From: Dehalococcoidia bacterium
GTDB taxonomy: Bacteria; Chloroflexota; Dehalococcoidia; GIF9; AB-539-J10
Length of the DNA: 14,535 bases
Direction of reading: 5' to 3'
NCBI GenBank assembly: GCA_030606165.1
Contig: JAUWGZ010000030.1
Span: 1 to 14,535 of the forward strand
This document shows, in pieces, positions 6,749-13,934 of the stretch (positions are counted from its first letter, which is position 1; each line of letters begins with the position of its first letter). Made by a program: the position numbers and the translations under genes. Below the pieces are notes generated by a model. It saw only the letters and a program-made list of their open reading frames with translations, was not told where the DNA came from and made no database searches.

Positions 6749-7054
6749 CTATACTGCCCTAACCTTGACCCTCAAACTGTCTATCTTACCTACCCCCTTT
6801 AATGAAGAGACCAAACCGGTTATTGTGTTGGTGATAATATCCGTAGGGAAAGGGGTAAGGGGAAGTTCATTCCCATTGACGACGAGCTTGACATCGCCCC
6901 GCTCCAGATAAAGTTCCAGGTCCCGTATGTTTTCAGCTCCTTTCAAGGAAGAGACTACAGCGACCACAGTTCGAGTTAAAAGCTCCTCGGCGAAGGGGTT
7001 GAGTTCGACAGATACATTATTGACCGCAAGCTCTGTCCCAAGGTTCTTTTCCAT
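6749..7054 (-). CDS. Unknown protein made of two 48-residue repeats
   Basis: I do not recognise the family of this 101-residue protein. It consists of two copies of one unit offset by exactly 48 residues. Repeat 1 has NPF (19-21) and VSSLKG (34-39); repeat 2 has TPF (67-69) and VSSLKG (82-87). Both contain a beta-like stretch (VNNVSVEL; VKLVVNGNELPL), then PF with a hydrophobic helix ending in SSLKG, then a second strand (IRDLELYL; IDSLRVKV). The layout is beta-helix-beta repeated, suggesting a pseudo-symmetric small alpha/beta fold. There are no cysteines, no signal peptide and no membrane helix. Start choice is firm: AGGAGG lies six bases before ATG. It follows acetyl-CoA synthetase copy 1 after 77 bases and may be the last gene of that transcript, so a link to acyl-CoA metabolism is possible but unproven. 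Confidence 0.75.
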   Translation of the reverse strand: MEKNLGTELAVNNVSVELNPFAEELLTRTVVAVVSSLKGAENIRDLELYLERGDVKLVVNGNELPLTPFPTDIITNTITGLVSSLKGVGKIDSLRVKVRAV

Positions 7055-7131
7055 TTTACACCTCCTGGTCTATAACTACGCTGTTTAATTTTGATTTTCC
7101 GTTCAATAGGGAATTAATATCTGGCGACATC

Positions 7132-9066
7132 TTACTTCTTCTTTTCCTTCTCTTCTTTGAGCTCTTGATAGACCTTGATTATTTCCTCCACGGAGCTTTT
7201 GTCTTCCAGAGTTGTGAGATCTCCTATGCTGGTATTATTAGCCACGGCCTTCAAAACCCGCCGCAAAACCTTGCCGCTCCTTGTCTTGGGTAGTCTAGTG
7301 GCGAAATAAATCTCGTCGGGAACTGCTATAGGCCCTACCATACTTCGCATGTGCCCAGCCAGGTCTTTTTTCAGGTCCGGAGAAGGGTCAACACCTTCTT
7401 TGAGCCTGGCAAAGATGACGATGCTTTCGCCCTTCACCGGGTCTTTTTTACCCACAACCGCTGCCTCAACTACTTGAGGATGTGAGACGGCAGCGTCCTC
7501 TAATTCAGCAGTGCCTATTCTATGCCCGGCGACTTTAAGCACCTCATCAGCCCTTCCCAAGACCCAGAAATATCCATCTTTGTCCTTTACGGCATAGTCG
7601 CCAGTATAGTAAACGCCGGGAAACCGCGACCAATAGGCTCCCTTGTAACGTTCCGGGGCTCCGTGTATGCCAAGGAGCATCCCGGGCCAGGGTCTCTTTA
7701 TCACCAAGAAACCCCTCTGCTCCGGCAGCACTGGCTTGCCATCCTCACCAACTACATCAGCCTCGACCCCCGGCAGCGGTAAAGCTGCTGAGCCAGGTTT
7801 CAGAGGCACACACTCTATTCCAGGGCAAGGTGAAATCATGATGCCACCGGTTTCGGTCTGCCACCAAGTATCAACGATGGGGCATCTTTCACCACCTACA
7901 TAGCGGTAAAACCAGAGCCAGGCCTCGGGATTAATGGGCTCTCCCACACTCCCTAATAGCTCCAGACTGCTCAGGTCATGCTTATTTAACATTTCTTCTC
8001 CATATCCCATGAACATCCTGACGGCTGTAGGCGAGGTATAGAATACGGTAACCCCATATTTCTCGATAATATCCCACCATCTCTCAATTGTAGGATAGTC
8101 GGGAGCTCCTTCATAAAGTACCATGGCTGCCCCATGTGCCAGCGGAGCATATACTATCTGACTATGCCCGGTAACCCAGCCAATATCAGCAGTGCACCAG
8201 TAGACCGACTCCTCTCGAATGTCGAAGACCCACCTATAAGCAGAACAATTGTGCACCAGATAGCCACCGGTACTGTGGACAATTCCTTTAGGCTTGCCCG
8301 TGGTACCCGAGGTGTACAGTATATAAAGAGGGTGATTCGATTCTACCGGCTCCGGTTCCACGAATAGTGCCGCATCTTCAAGCAGGTCGTCCAGCCACGA
8401 TTCCTTTGGCAACTTTACGGTGACCGGAGAACCAGTTCTTTTAACCACAATCACCTTCTCCACCGAGGGGCACTTTGTTAAGGCCTCATCGGCTATACTC
8501 TTCAGCGGGATTACCTTCCCCCTCCGGAATCCTCCGTCAGCAGTTACTAGTAACCTGGCTTGTATATCATTGACCCTGTCAGCCAATGCCTGAGCACTGA
8601 AACCGGAAAAAATCACTGTATGAACGGCCCCAATCCTGGCACATGCCAGCATGAAAATGGGCAACTCGGGAATCATGGGCAGATATAAGACAACCTTGTC
8701 CCCTTTGCCTATACCGTTATTCCTTAAGACGGAGGCGAACCTGTTGACTTCACGATATAACGTGGAATAGCTTAAGACCCTACTGTCTCCCGGCTCACCT
8801 TCCCAGTATATAGCTACCTTACTTCTTCGCCAGGTATTGACATGGCGATCCACACATATATGCGAGGCATTCAGCATCCCACCTACAAACCATCTAGCAA
8901 AAGGCGGCTTCCATTCCAGCACCTTATCCCATGTCTTGAACCAATCTAGCTTACGTGCTTCTTCCGCCCAGAACTCCTCTGGCTCCTCCAGGGACTCCTG
9001 GTACACATTGAGAAATTTCCTCAGAGGAAAATATCGGGACTTAAATGGCAAAGATAATCCGGTCAT
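7132..9066 (-). CDS. acs: AMP-forming acetyl-CoA synthetase, copy 1 (canonical acetate pocket)
   Basis: The 644-residue enzyme activates acetate with ATP to acetyl-AMP and then acetyl-CoA (EC 6.2.1.1). Motif A3 is YTSGTTGKPKG (251-261), A5 is DTWWQTETGG (399-408), A7 is YYTGD (486-490), the A8 hinge is GRADEV (504-509) with GHR (514-516), and A10 is PKTRSGK with catalytic K599. By offset from Salmonella Acs the acyl pocket is W297, V298, T299, V374 and W402 (W309, V310, T311, V386, W414), all canonical for a small acid. R574 matches the CoA-binding R584. The domain order is an N-terminal cap (to about 110), the large AMP-binding domain, and a mobile C-terminal domain from about 507. It is the third and last of a tandem triplet, about 89% identical to copy 2 by direct count. 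Its ribosome site is GGAGG ten bases before ATG, next to a leader hairpin. Acetate is the most likely substrate. Confidence 0.93.
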   Translation of the reverse strand: MTGLSLPFKSRYFPLRKFLNVYQESLEEPEEFWAEEARKLDWFKTWDKVLEWKPPFARWFVGGMLNASHICVDRHVNTWRRSKVAIYWEGEPGDSRVLSYSTLYREVNRFASVLRNNGIGKGDKVVLYLPMIPELPIFMLACARIGAVHTVIFSGFSAQALADRVNDIQARLLVTADGGFRRGKVIPLKSIADEALTKCPSVEKVIVVKRTGSPVTVKLPKESWLDDLLEDAALFVEPEPVESNHPLYILYTSGTTGKPKGIVHSTGGYLVHNCSAYRWVFDIREESVYWCTADIGWVTGHSQIVYAPLAHGAAMVLYEGAPDYPTIERWWDIIEKYGVTVFYTSPTAVRMFMGYGEEMLNKHDLSSLELLGSVGEPINPEAWLWFYRYVGGERCPIVDTWWQTETGGIMISPCPGIECVPLKPGSAALPLPGVEADVVGEDGKPVLPEQRGFLVIKRPWPGMLLGIHGAPERYKGAYWSRFPGVYYTGDYAVKDKDGYFWVLGRADEVLKVAGHRIGTAELEDAAVSHPQVVEAAVVGKKDPVKGESIVIFARLKEGVDPSPDLKKDLAGHMRSMVGPIAVPDEIYFATRLPKTRSGKVLRRVLKAVANNTSIGDLTTLEDKSSVEEIIKVYQELKEEKEKKK

Positions 9067-9076
9067 AGCTCAAATT

Positions 9077-9108
9077 CCTCCGGCAACTCTCAGCATTTTG
9101 TAGTTGCC
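9077..9108 (-). promoter_or_regulatory. Leader hairpin abutting the ribosome binding site of Acs copy 1
   Basis: GGCAACT and AGTTGCC (9082-9088 with 9102-9108) form a perfect 7-bp stem with a 13-base loop. GGAGG (9081-9077) follows directly in the transcript. An 8-codon ORF starts inside the loop and stops three bases before the Acs ATG. It may tune translation. Confidence 0.4.
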
Positions 9109-9129
9109 TGATTTGCCAAGCACCACTTT

Positions 9130-9210
9130 TGTCATTGCCAGCAAAGCTTGGCAACCCCACGTCCCTCCACGAGATTGCTCCGCCCCGATAAATCGGGACG
9201 CGCAATGACA
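9130..9210. repeat. 81-bp palindromic mini-element
   Basis: It is bounded by perfect 9-bp inverted ends TGTCATTGC and GCAATGACA. Inside are a small hairpin GCCA/TGGC and a perfect CCCGAT-AA-ATCGGG hairpin. The general form GTCATTGC...GAGATTGC...GCAATGAC is that of a non-coding dispersed repeat common in many bacterial genomes. It folds into a long hairpin in RNA. No transposase is present. Confidence 0.6.
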
Positions 9211-9270
9211 GATGGACTGCACCCTTGTCCTGCCTCTCCGCCAACCATGAAATCAATATCTGGCGGCATC

Positions 9271-11205
9271 TCATTTCTTCTTTACCTCCCCTCCTTTGAG
9301 CTCTTGATAGGCCTTGATTATTTCCTCCACCGAGCTTTCATCTTCCAGAGTCGTGAGGTCTCCTACGCTGGTATTGTTAGCCACAGCCTTCAAAACCCGC
9401 CGCATAACCTTGCCGCTCCTTGTCTTCGGTAGCTTGGCAACAAAATAAATTTCATCAGGTACCGCTATAGGACCTATCACCTTCCGTATGTGACCAGCCA
9501 GGTCCTTTTTTAAGTCCGGAGAAGGCTCGACCCCTTCTTTAAGCCTGACAAACATAACAATGCTCTCGCCTTTCACCGGGTCACCTCTGCCCACAACCGC
9601 TGCCTCAGCTATTTGAGGATGTGAGACGGCAGCGTCTTCCAATTCAGCAGTACCCATTCTATGCCCAGCTACTTTAAGTACCTCATCAGCCCTACCCAAG
9701 ACCCAGAAGTATCCATCTTTGTCCCTTACAGCGTAGTCACTAGTATAGTAAACGCCGGGAAACCTCGACCAATAAGTTTCCCTGTAACGCTCCGGGTCTC
9801 CGTGTATGCCAAGGAGCATCCCCGGCCATGGTCTCTTTATCACCAGAAAACCTCTCTGCCCTATCGGCACTGGCTTACCATCCTCATCGAATATATCAAC
9901 CTCTATTCCCGGCATTGGTAATGTTACTGAGCCAGGCTTCAGAGGCAAACGCTCTATGCCCGGGCAAGGTGAGATCATATTGCCACCAGTCTCAGTCTGC
10001 CCCCAGGTATCAACAATGGGACATCTTTCACCACCGACATAGCGGTAAAACCAGAGCCAGGCCTCAGGATTAATGGGCTCTCCCACACTCCCCAATAGCT
10101 CCAGACTGCTCAGATCATGCTTGTTCAGCATCTCCTCCCCATATCCCATGAACATTCTGACGGCTGTCGGTGAGGTATAGAATACGGTAACTCCATATTT
10201 CTCGATAATGTCCCACCATCTCTCAATCGTAGGATAATCGAGAGCTCCTTCATAAATGACCGTGGCTGCCCCATGTGCTAATGGAGCATACACTATCTGG
10301 CTATGCCCAGTAAGCCAGCCAATATCAGCAGTGCACCAGTAGACCGATTCCTCTCGAAGATTGAAGACCCACTTATAAGCCGAACAATTGTGTACCAGAT
10401 AGCCACCTGTACTGTGGACAATTCCTTTAGGCTTCCCTGTAGTCCCTGAGGTGTACAGTACATAAAGAGGGTGATTCGATTCTACCGGCTCCGGTTCCAC
10501 AAAGAGTGCTGCTTCTTCAAGCAGGTCATCCAGCCATGATTCCTTTGGTGTCTTTACGGTGACTGGAGAGTTAGTTCTCTTAACCACAATAACCTTCTCC
10601 ACCGAGGGGCACTTTGTTATGGCCTCATCAGCTATACTCTTTAGCGGGATTACCTTCCCCCTCCGGAATCCCCCATCGGCAGTTATTAGTAACTTCGCTT
10701 GTATATCATTGACTCTGTCAGCCAATGCCTGAGCACTGAAACCAGAGAAAATCACTGTGTGAATGGCCCCAATCCTGGCACATGCCAGCATGAAAATAAG
10801 CAGCTCCGGTATCATCGGTAAATATAAGACAACATTGTCCCCTTTGCCTATACCGCAATTCTGCAAGACGGAGGCGTACCTGTTGAGTTCTCGATATAAC
10901 GTGGAATAGCTTAAGACTCTGCTGTCTCCAGGCTCACCTTCCCAGTATATAGCCACTTTACTTCTGCGCCATGTCTTTACATGGCGGTCGACACAGATAT
11001 GCGAGGCATTCAGCATCCCCCCGACAAACCACCTCGCAAATGGTGGCTTCCATTCCAGCACCTTGTCCCATGTCTTGAACCAGTCTAGTTTACGTGCCTC
11101 TTTCGCCCAGAATCCCTCAGGGTCTTCTAAGGACTCCTGGTAAACATTGAGGAATTTCTTCAGAGGAAAATATTTGGACTTAAATGGTAAAGATAATTCA
11201 GTCAT
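9271..11205 (-). CDS. AMP-forming acyl-CoA synthetase (Acs family), copy 2, with altered acyl pocket
   Basis: The 644-residue middle copy of the triplet has A3 YTSGTTGKPKG (251-261), the hinge GRADEV (504-509) and catalytic K599 in PKTRSGK, so it should be able to adenylate an acid. It differs from copy 1 at key places. W402 is replaced by glycine (DTWGQTETGG), V298 by leucine (GWLTGHS), and the A7 motif reads YYTSD instead of YYTGD (S489). The residue corresponding to W402 closes the acetate pocket. Replacing it with glycine in Methanothermobacter Acs opened the pocket to longer acids, so propionate, butyrate or longer chains are likelier substrates, though the bulkier L298 partly offsets this. 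Most differences from copy 1 cluster around residues 402-450 and in the mobile C-terminal domain. It has the same leader and GGAGG ribosome site as copy 1 and follows copy 3 by 204 bases in one transcription direction. Confidence 0.9.
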   Translation of the reverse strand: MTELSLPFKSKYFPLKKFLNVYQESLEDPEGFWAKEARKLDWFKTWDKVLEWKPPFARWFVGGMLNASHICVDRHVKTWRRSKVAIYWEGEPGDSRVLSYSTLYRELNRYASVLQNCGIGKGDNVVLYLPMIPELLIFMLACARIGAIHTVIFSGFSAQALADRVNDIQAKLLITADGGFRRGKVIPLKSIADEAITKCPSVEKVIVVKRTNSPVTVKTPKESWLDDLLEEAALFVEPEPVESNHPLYVLYTSGTTGKPKGIVHSTGGYLVHNCSAYKWVFNLREESVYWCTADIGWLTGHSQIVYAPLAHGAATVIYEGALDYPTIERWWDIIEKYGVTVFYTSPTAVRMFMGYGEEMLNKHDLSSLELLGSVGEPINPEAWLWFYRYVGGERCPIVDTWGQTETGGNMISPCPGIERLPLKPGSVTLPMPGIEVDIFDEDGKPVPIGQRGFLVIKRPWPGMLLGIHGDPERYRETYWSRFPGVYYTSDYAVRDKDGYFWVLGRADEVLKVAGHRMGTAELEDAAVSHPQIAEAAVVGRGDPVKGESIVMFVRLKEGVEPSPDLKKDLAGHIRKVIGPIAVPDEIYFVAKLPKTRSGKVMRRVLKAVANNTSVGDLTTLEDESSVEEIIKAYQELKGGEVKKK

Positions 11206-11215
11206 AGCTTAAATT

Positions 11216-11247
11216 CCTCCGGCAACTCTCAGCATTTTGTAGTTGCC
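11216..11247 (-). promoter_or_regulatory. Leader hairpin abutting the ribosome binding site of Acs copy 2
   Basis: The 7-bp stem GGCAACT/AGTTGCC (11221-11227 with 11241-11247), its loop and the adjacent GGAGG are identical to those before copy 1. The 8-codon loop ORF is also kept and ends in TAA here rather than TGA. Confidence 0.4.
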
Positions 11248-11268
11248 TGATTTGCCAAGCACCACTTT

Positions 11269-11349
11269 TGTCATTGCCAGCAAAGCTTGGCAACCCCACG
11301 TCCCTCCACAAGATTGCTTCGTCCCGATAAACCGGGACTCGCAATGACA
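11269..11349. repeat. 81-bp palindromic mini-element, second copy
   Basis: It has the same 9-bp inverted ends as the copy at 9130-9210. The inner hairpin is CCCGATAAACCGGG, with one mismatch. It was evidently carried along in the tandem duplication rather than inserted twice, since it lies at the same offset of 2139 bp. Confidence 0.6.
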
Positions 11350-11409
11350 GATGGACTGCACCCTTGTCCTGCCTCTCCGCCAACCATGAAATCAATATCT
11401 GGCGACTTC

Positions 11410-13344
11410 TTACTTCTTCTTTACCTCTCCTTTTTTGAGCTCCTGATAGGCTTTGATTATTTCCTCCACGGAGCTTTCGTCTTCCAGAGCCGTGAGGTCT
11501 CCCAGGCTGGTATTGTTAGCCACAGCCTTCAAAACCCGTCTCATAACTGTGCCGCTTCTCGTTTTGGGTAGCTTGGCGACGAAATAAACTTCATCAGGAA
11601 CTGCTACAGGACCCAGCGCCTTTCGTATATGACCAGCCAGGTCCTTTTTCAGGTCCGGAGAAGGAGTAACACCTTCTTCAAGCCTGGCAAAGATGACGAT
11701 ACTCTCGCCCTTCACCGGATGAAGTTTACCCACAACTGCTGCTTCAGCTATTTGAGGATGTGAGATAGCAACATCCTCTAACTCAGCGGTACCTATTCTA
11801 TGCCCGGCCACTTTAAGTACCTCATCAGCCCTCCCCAGGATCCAGAAGTATCCATCTTCGTCCCTTACGGCATAGTCACCGGTATAGTAAACGCCAGGAA
11901 ACCGTGACCAATACGCTTTCTTGTAGCGTTCCGGCCCTCCGTGTATGCCAAGGAGCATCCCTGGCCATGGTCTCTTTATTACCAGGAAACCTCTCTGCTC
12001 CATCGGCACTGGCTTGCCATCCTCACCAACTACATCAGCATCTACCCCCGGCAGCGGTAATGTTACTGAGCCTGGTTTCAGAGGCACACACTCTATTCCC
12101 GGGCAAGGTGAAATCAGGGCGCTACCGGTTTCAGTCTGCCCCCAGGTATCAACGATGGGACAGCTTCCACCACCGACATAGCGGTAAAACCAGAGCCAGG
12201 CCTCGGGATTAATGGGCTCCCCCACACTCCCCAATAGCTCCAGACTGCTCAGGTCATGCTTTTTCAGCATCTCATCCCCATATCCCATGAACTTCCTGAT
12301 GGCTGTCGGTGAGGTATAAAATATGGTGACCCCATACTTCTCAATAATGTCCCACCACCTCTCAATCGTAGGATAATCGGGTGCCCCTTCATAAATGACT
12401 GTGGCTGCCCCATGTGCTAACGGGGCATACACTATTGAGCTATGCCCGGTAACCCAACCAATATCAGCTGTACACCAGTAGACCGATTCTTCTTGAAGAT
12501 TGAACACCCACCTGTAAGCCGAACAATTGTGTACCAGATAGCCACCTGTACTGTGGATAACTCCCTTAGGCTTGCCTGTGGTCCCTGAGGTGTACAGTAC
12601 ATAAAGAGGGTGATTTGATTCTACCGGCTCCGGTTCCACGAAGAGTGCTGCCTCTTCAAGCAGGTCGTCCAGCCACGATTCCTTCGGCGACTTCATGGTT
12701 ACCGAAACCCCGGCCCTTTTAACCACAATGACTTTCTCCACCGAGGGACATTTTGTTAAAGCCTCATCAGCTATACTCTTTAGCGGGACTATCTTCCCCC
12801 TCCGAAATCCTCCATCAGCAGTTACCAGCAACTTGGCTTCTATATCATTGACCCTATCAGCCAGTGCCAGAGCACCGAAACCGGAGAAAACCACTGTGTG
12901 AATAGCCCCAATCCGGGCACATGCCAGCATAAAAATAGGCAGCTCCGGTATCATTGGTAGATATAAGGCAACCTTGTCCCCCTTGCCTATTCCGCATTTC
13001 CTCAAGACCGAGGCACACCTGTTGACTTCTCGATATAACGTGGAATAGCTTAAGACTCTACTGTCTCCCGGCTCACCTTCCCAATATATAGCTACCTTAC
13101 TTCTGCGCCACGACTTTGCATGACGATCTACACAGATATGCGATGCATTCAGCATCCCCCCGACAAACCACCTCGCAAATGGTGGCTTCCATTCCAGCAC
13201 CTTGTCCCAGGTCCTAAACCAGTCTAGCTGACGTGCTTCCTCCGCCCAGAACTCCTCTGGCTCCTCCAGGGACTTTTGGTACATATCGAGAAATTTCTTC
13301 ACAGGAAAATATCTAGTCTCAAATGGTAACGATAATTCAGCCAT
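11410..13344 (-). CDS. Acyl-CoA synthetase (Acs family), copy 3, lacking the A10 catalytic lysine
   Basis: This is the first-transcribed of the three tandem copies, 644 residues, with no frameshift. A3 YTSGTTGKPKG, A7 YYTGD, hinge GRADEV and R574 are intact, and W297, V298 and T299 are present. Two changes matter. W402 is glycine and the motif ends in serine (DTWGQTETGS), pointing to an enlarged acyl pocket. The A10 motif reads PKTRSGT: the codon is ACA, so residue 599 is threonine instead of the lysine (K609 in Salmonella) that is essential for adenylation and is the site of inhibitory acetylation by Pat-type enzymes. The copy may therefore be unable to make acyl-AMP, may only carry out the thioester half-reaction, or may escape acetylation control. 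Its leader differs from the other two: a strong GGAGGAGG seven bases before ATG, and an 8-base overlap with a small ORF upstream. Confidence 0.88.
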   Translation of the reverse strand: MAELSLPFETRYFPVKKFLDMYQKSLEEPEEFWAEEARQLDWFRTWDKVLEWKPPFARWFVGGMLNASHICVDRHAKSWRRSKVAIYWEGEPGDSRVLSYSTLYREVNRCASVLRKCGIGKGDKVALYLPMIPELPIFMLACARIGAIHTVVFSGFGALALADRVNDIEAKLLVTADGGFRRGKIVPLKSIADEALTKCPSVEKVIVVKRAGVSVTMKSPKESWLDDLLEEAALFVEPEPVESNHPLYVLYTSGTTGKPKGVIHSTGGYLVHNCSAYRWVFNLQEESVYWCTADIGWVTGHSSIVYAPLAHGAATVIYEGAPDYPTIERWWDIIEKYGVTIFYTSPTAIRKFMGYGDEMLKKHDLSSLELLGSVGEPINPEAWLWFYRYVGGGSCPIVDTWGQTETGSALISPCPGIECVPLKPGSVTLPLPGVDADVVGEDGKPVPMEQRGFLVIKRPWPGMLLGIHGGPERYKKAYWSRFPGVYYTGDYAVRDEDGYFWILGRADEVLKVAGHRIGTAELEDVAISHPQIAEAAVVGKLHPVKGESIVIFARLEEGVTPSPDLKKDLAGHIRKALGPVAVPDEVYFVAKLPKTRSGTVMRRVLKAVANNTSLGDLTALEDESSVEEIIKAYQELKKGEVKKK

Positions 13345-13480
13345 AGTCTGACCTCCTCCAATGATTATTGACGAGAACCTCTAGAATGAGAAACTCACCC
13401 TTTTTGTCCCTGTCTAATATTGCTAGTTCGCTGGGAGCTAGCGTTTTTATTTCATCTGCAGCACAAGCTAACTTCATCAC
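13337..13480 (-). CDS. Small ORF overlapping the start of Acs copy 3, doubtful
   Basis: I do not recognise this 46- to 47-residue ORF. It begins MKLACAADEIKTLAPSELAI and ends HWRRSDYG. A GTG at 13480 has GGGAGG at a good distance (8 bases); the ATG next to it is the alternative start. Its stop codon lies inside ATGGCTGA, overlapping the Acs copy 3 start by 8 bases, an arrangement typical of translational coupling. The opening MKLACAADE vaguely resembles the first strand of NifX/FeMo-cofactor-type proteins, so it could be a truncated remnant, but this is weak. If it is not coding, the 175 bases between the Rieske and Acs genes hold only the ribosome sites. Confidence 0.4.
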   Translation of the reverse strand: MMKLACAADEIKTLAPSELAILDRDKKGEFLILEVLVNNHWRRSDYG

Positions 13481-13519
13481 GATAGTATCCTCCCTTAAGC
13501 CTCCTTCACCAAGCCAGCA

Positions 13520-13876
13520 CTAAAATTCAACCAACACTTTGCCATCTTCAACCTTCACATTATACGCCGTAAGGTCTTTGGACAGCTTGAGGGCACTGCC
13601 TATCCTCGACATTAGCCCTCCCTTTAACCACCGCACCACCTGACCATTACTGATATCAAACTGAGAGCCGTGCAGGGGACAAGTGACTACTGTGCCTTCC
13701 AGTTTGCCCTGCGATAAATTCTCCTTCATATGGGGGCAGAGATTGTCAACGGCATAATACTTGTCCCCAACCCTGGCCAAAAGAATTTGGCGCCCTGCTG
13801 CACTTACTACCCTCATCGTTCCGTTCTTCAGTTCGTCTATTTTAGCTACTTTAACTACCTCTGTAAAGTTACTCAT
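13520..13876 (-). CDS. Rieske [2Fe-2S] ferredoxin-like protein
   Basis: The 118-residue protein is a single Rieske domain. The cluster ligands are C47 and H49 in NLCPHM and C66 and H69 in TCPLHGSQFD, with 16 residues between the two motifs, as expected. It opens with a short strand region (FTEVVKVAKIDELKNGTMRV) and ends in a strand (KVLVEF). There is no signal or membrane segment, so it is a soluble electron carrier, similar in size to the ferredoxins of dioxygenases and to NirD-like subunits. I chose the ATG at 13876 because GAGGGTG precedes it at a suitable distance and the family begins there; a longer frame to 13990 would add 38 residues that look non-coding and overlap the YHS gene. No oxygenase or reductase partner is in the window. 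It lies 58 bases after the YHS gene, probably in the same transcript. Confidence 0.9.
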   Translation of the reverse strand: MSNFTEVVKVAKIDELKNGTMRVVSAAGRQILLARVGDKYYAVDNLCPHMKENLSQGKLEGTVVTCPLHGSQFDISNGQVVRWLKGGLMSRIGSALKLSKDLTAYNVKVEDGKVLVEF

Positions 13877-13934
13877 AGGACACCCTCTTTCATAAATCCT
13901 AGCTATTAAGCAAATTATTGCCCACCTAACCAGA

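Larger units (their letters stand above)
9067..9270 (-). repeat. Spacer between Acs copies 2 and 1 (duplicated 204-bp unit)
   Basis: It is nearly identical to 11206-11409. It holds, in transcript order, a possible stem TGGCGG/CCGCCA (9261-9266 with 9238-9243), the palindromic element 9130-9210, and a 7-bp hairpin beside the ribosome binding site of copy 1. Minus-strand ORFs crossing it are derived from these repeats and are not supported as genes. Confidence 0.85.
11206..11409 (-). repeat. Spacer between Acs copies 3 and 2 (duplicated 204-bp unit)
   Basis: It is the second copy of the spacer at 9067-9270, with about eight differences, most of them in the palindromic element and beside the stop codon. 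It contains the same order of parts. I see no clear promoter in it. Confidence 0.85.
7132..13344 (-). repeat. Tandem triplication of acetyl-CoA synthetase genes, period 2139 bp
   Basis: The three gene ends (7132, 9271, 11410) and the three gene starts (9066, 11205, 13344) are each separated by exactly 2139 bp. All copies have 644 codons with no insertions or deletions. Both spacers are 204 bp and differ at about eight positions. Downstream of copy 1, similarity to the spacers fades within about 20 bases (AATATCTGGCG is kept). Upstream of copy 3 the leader is unrelated. The duplicated unit is therefore one gene plus its own 5' leader. Confidence 0.95.

Noticed and set aside
9041..9274. 77-residue minus-strand ORF across the Acs spacer (and its twin at 11198-11395)
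   Set aside because: Both are translations of the palindromic element and leader, overlap the Acs start, and are duplicated only because the spacer is.
9806..10042. 78-residue plus-strand ORFs recurring in all three Acs genes (also 7667-7903 and 11945-12181)
   Set aside because: They are antisense shadows kept only because the Acs coding sequences are duplicated.
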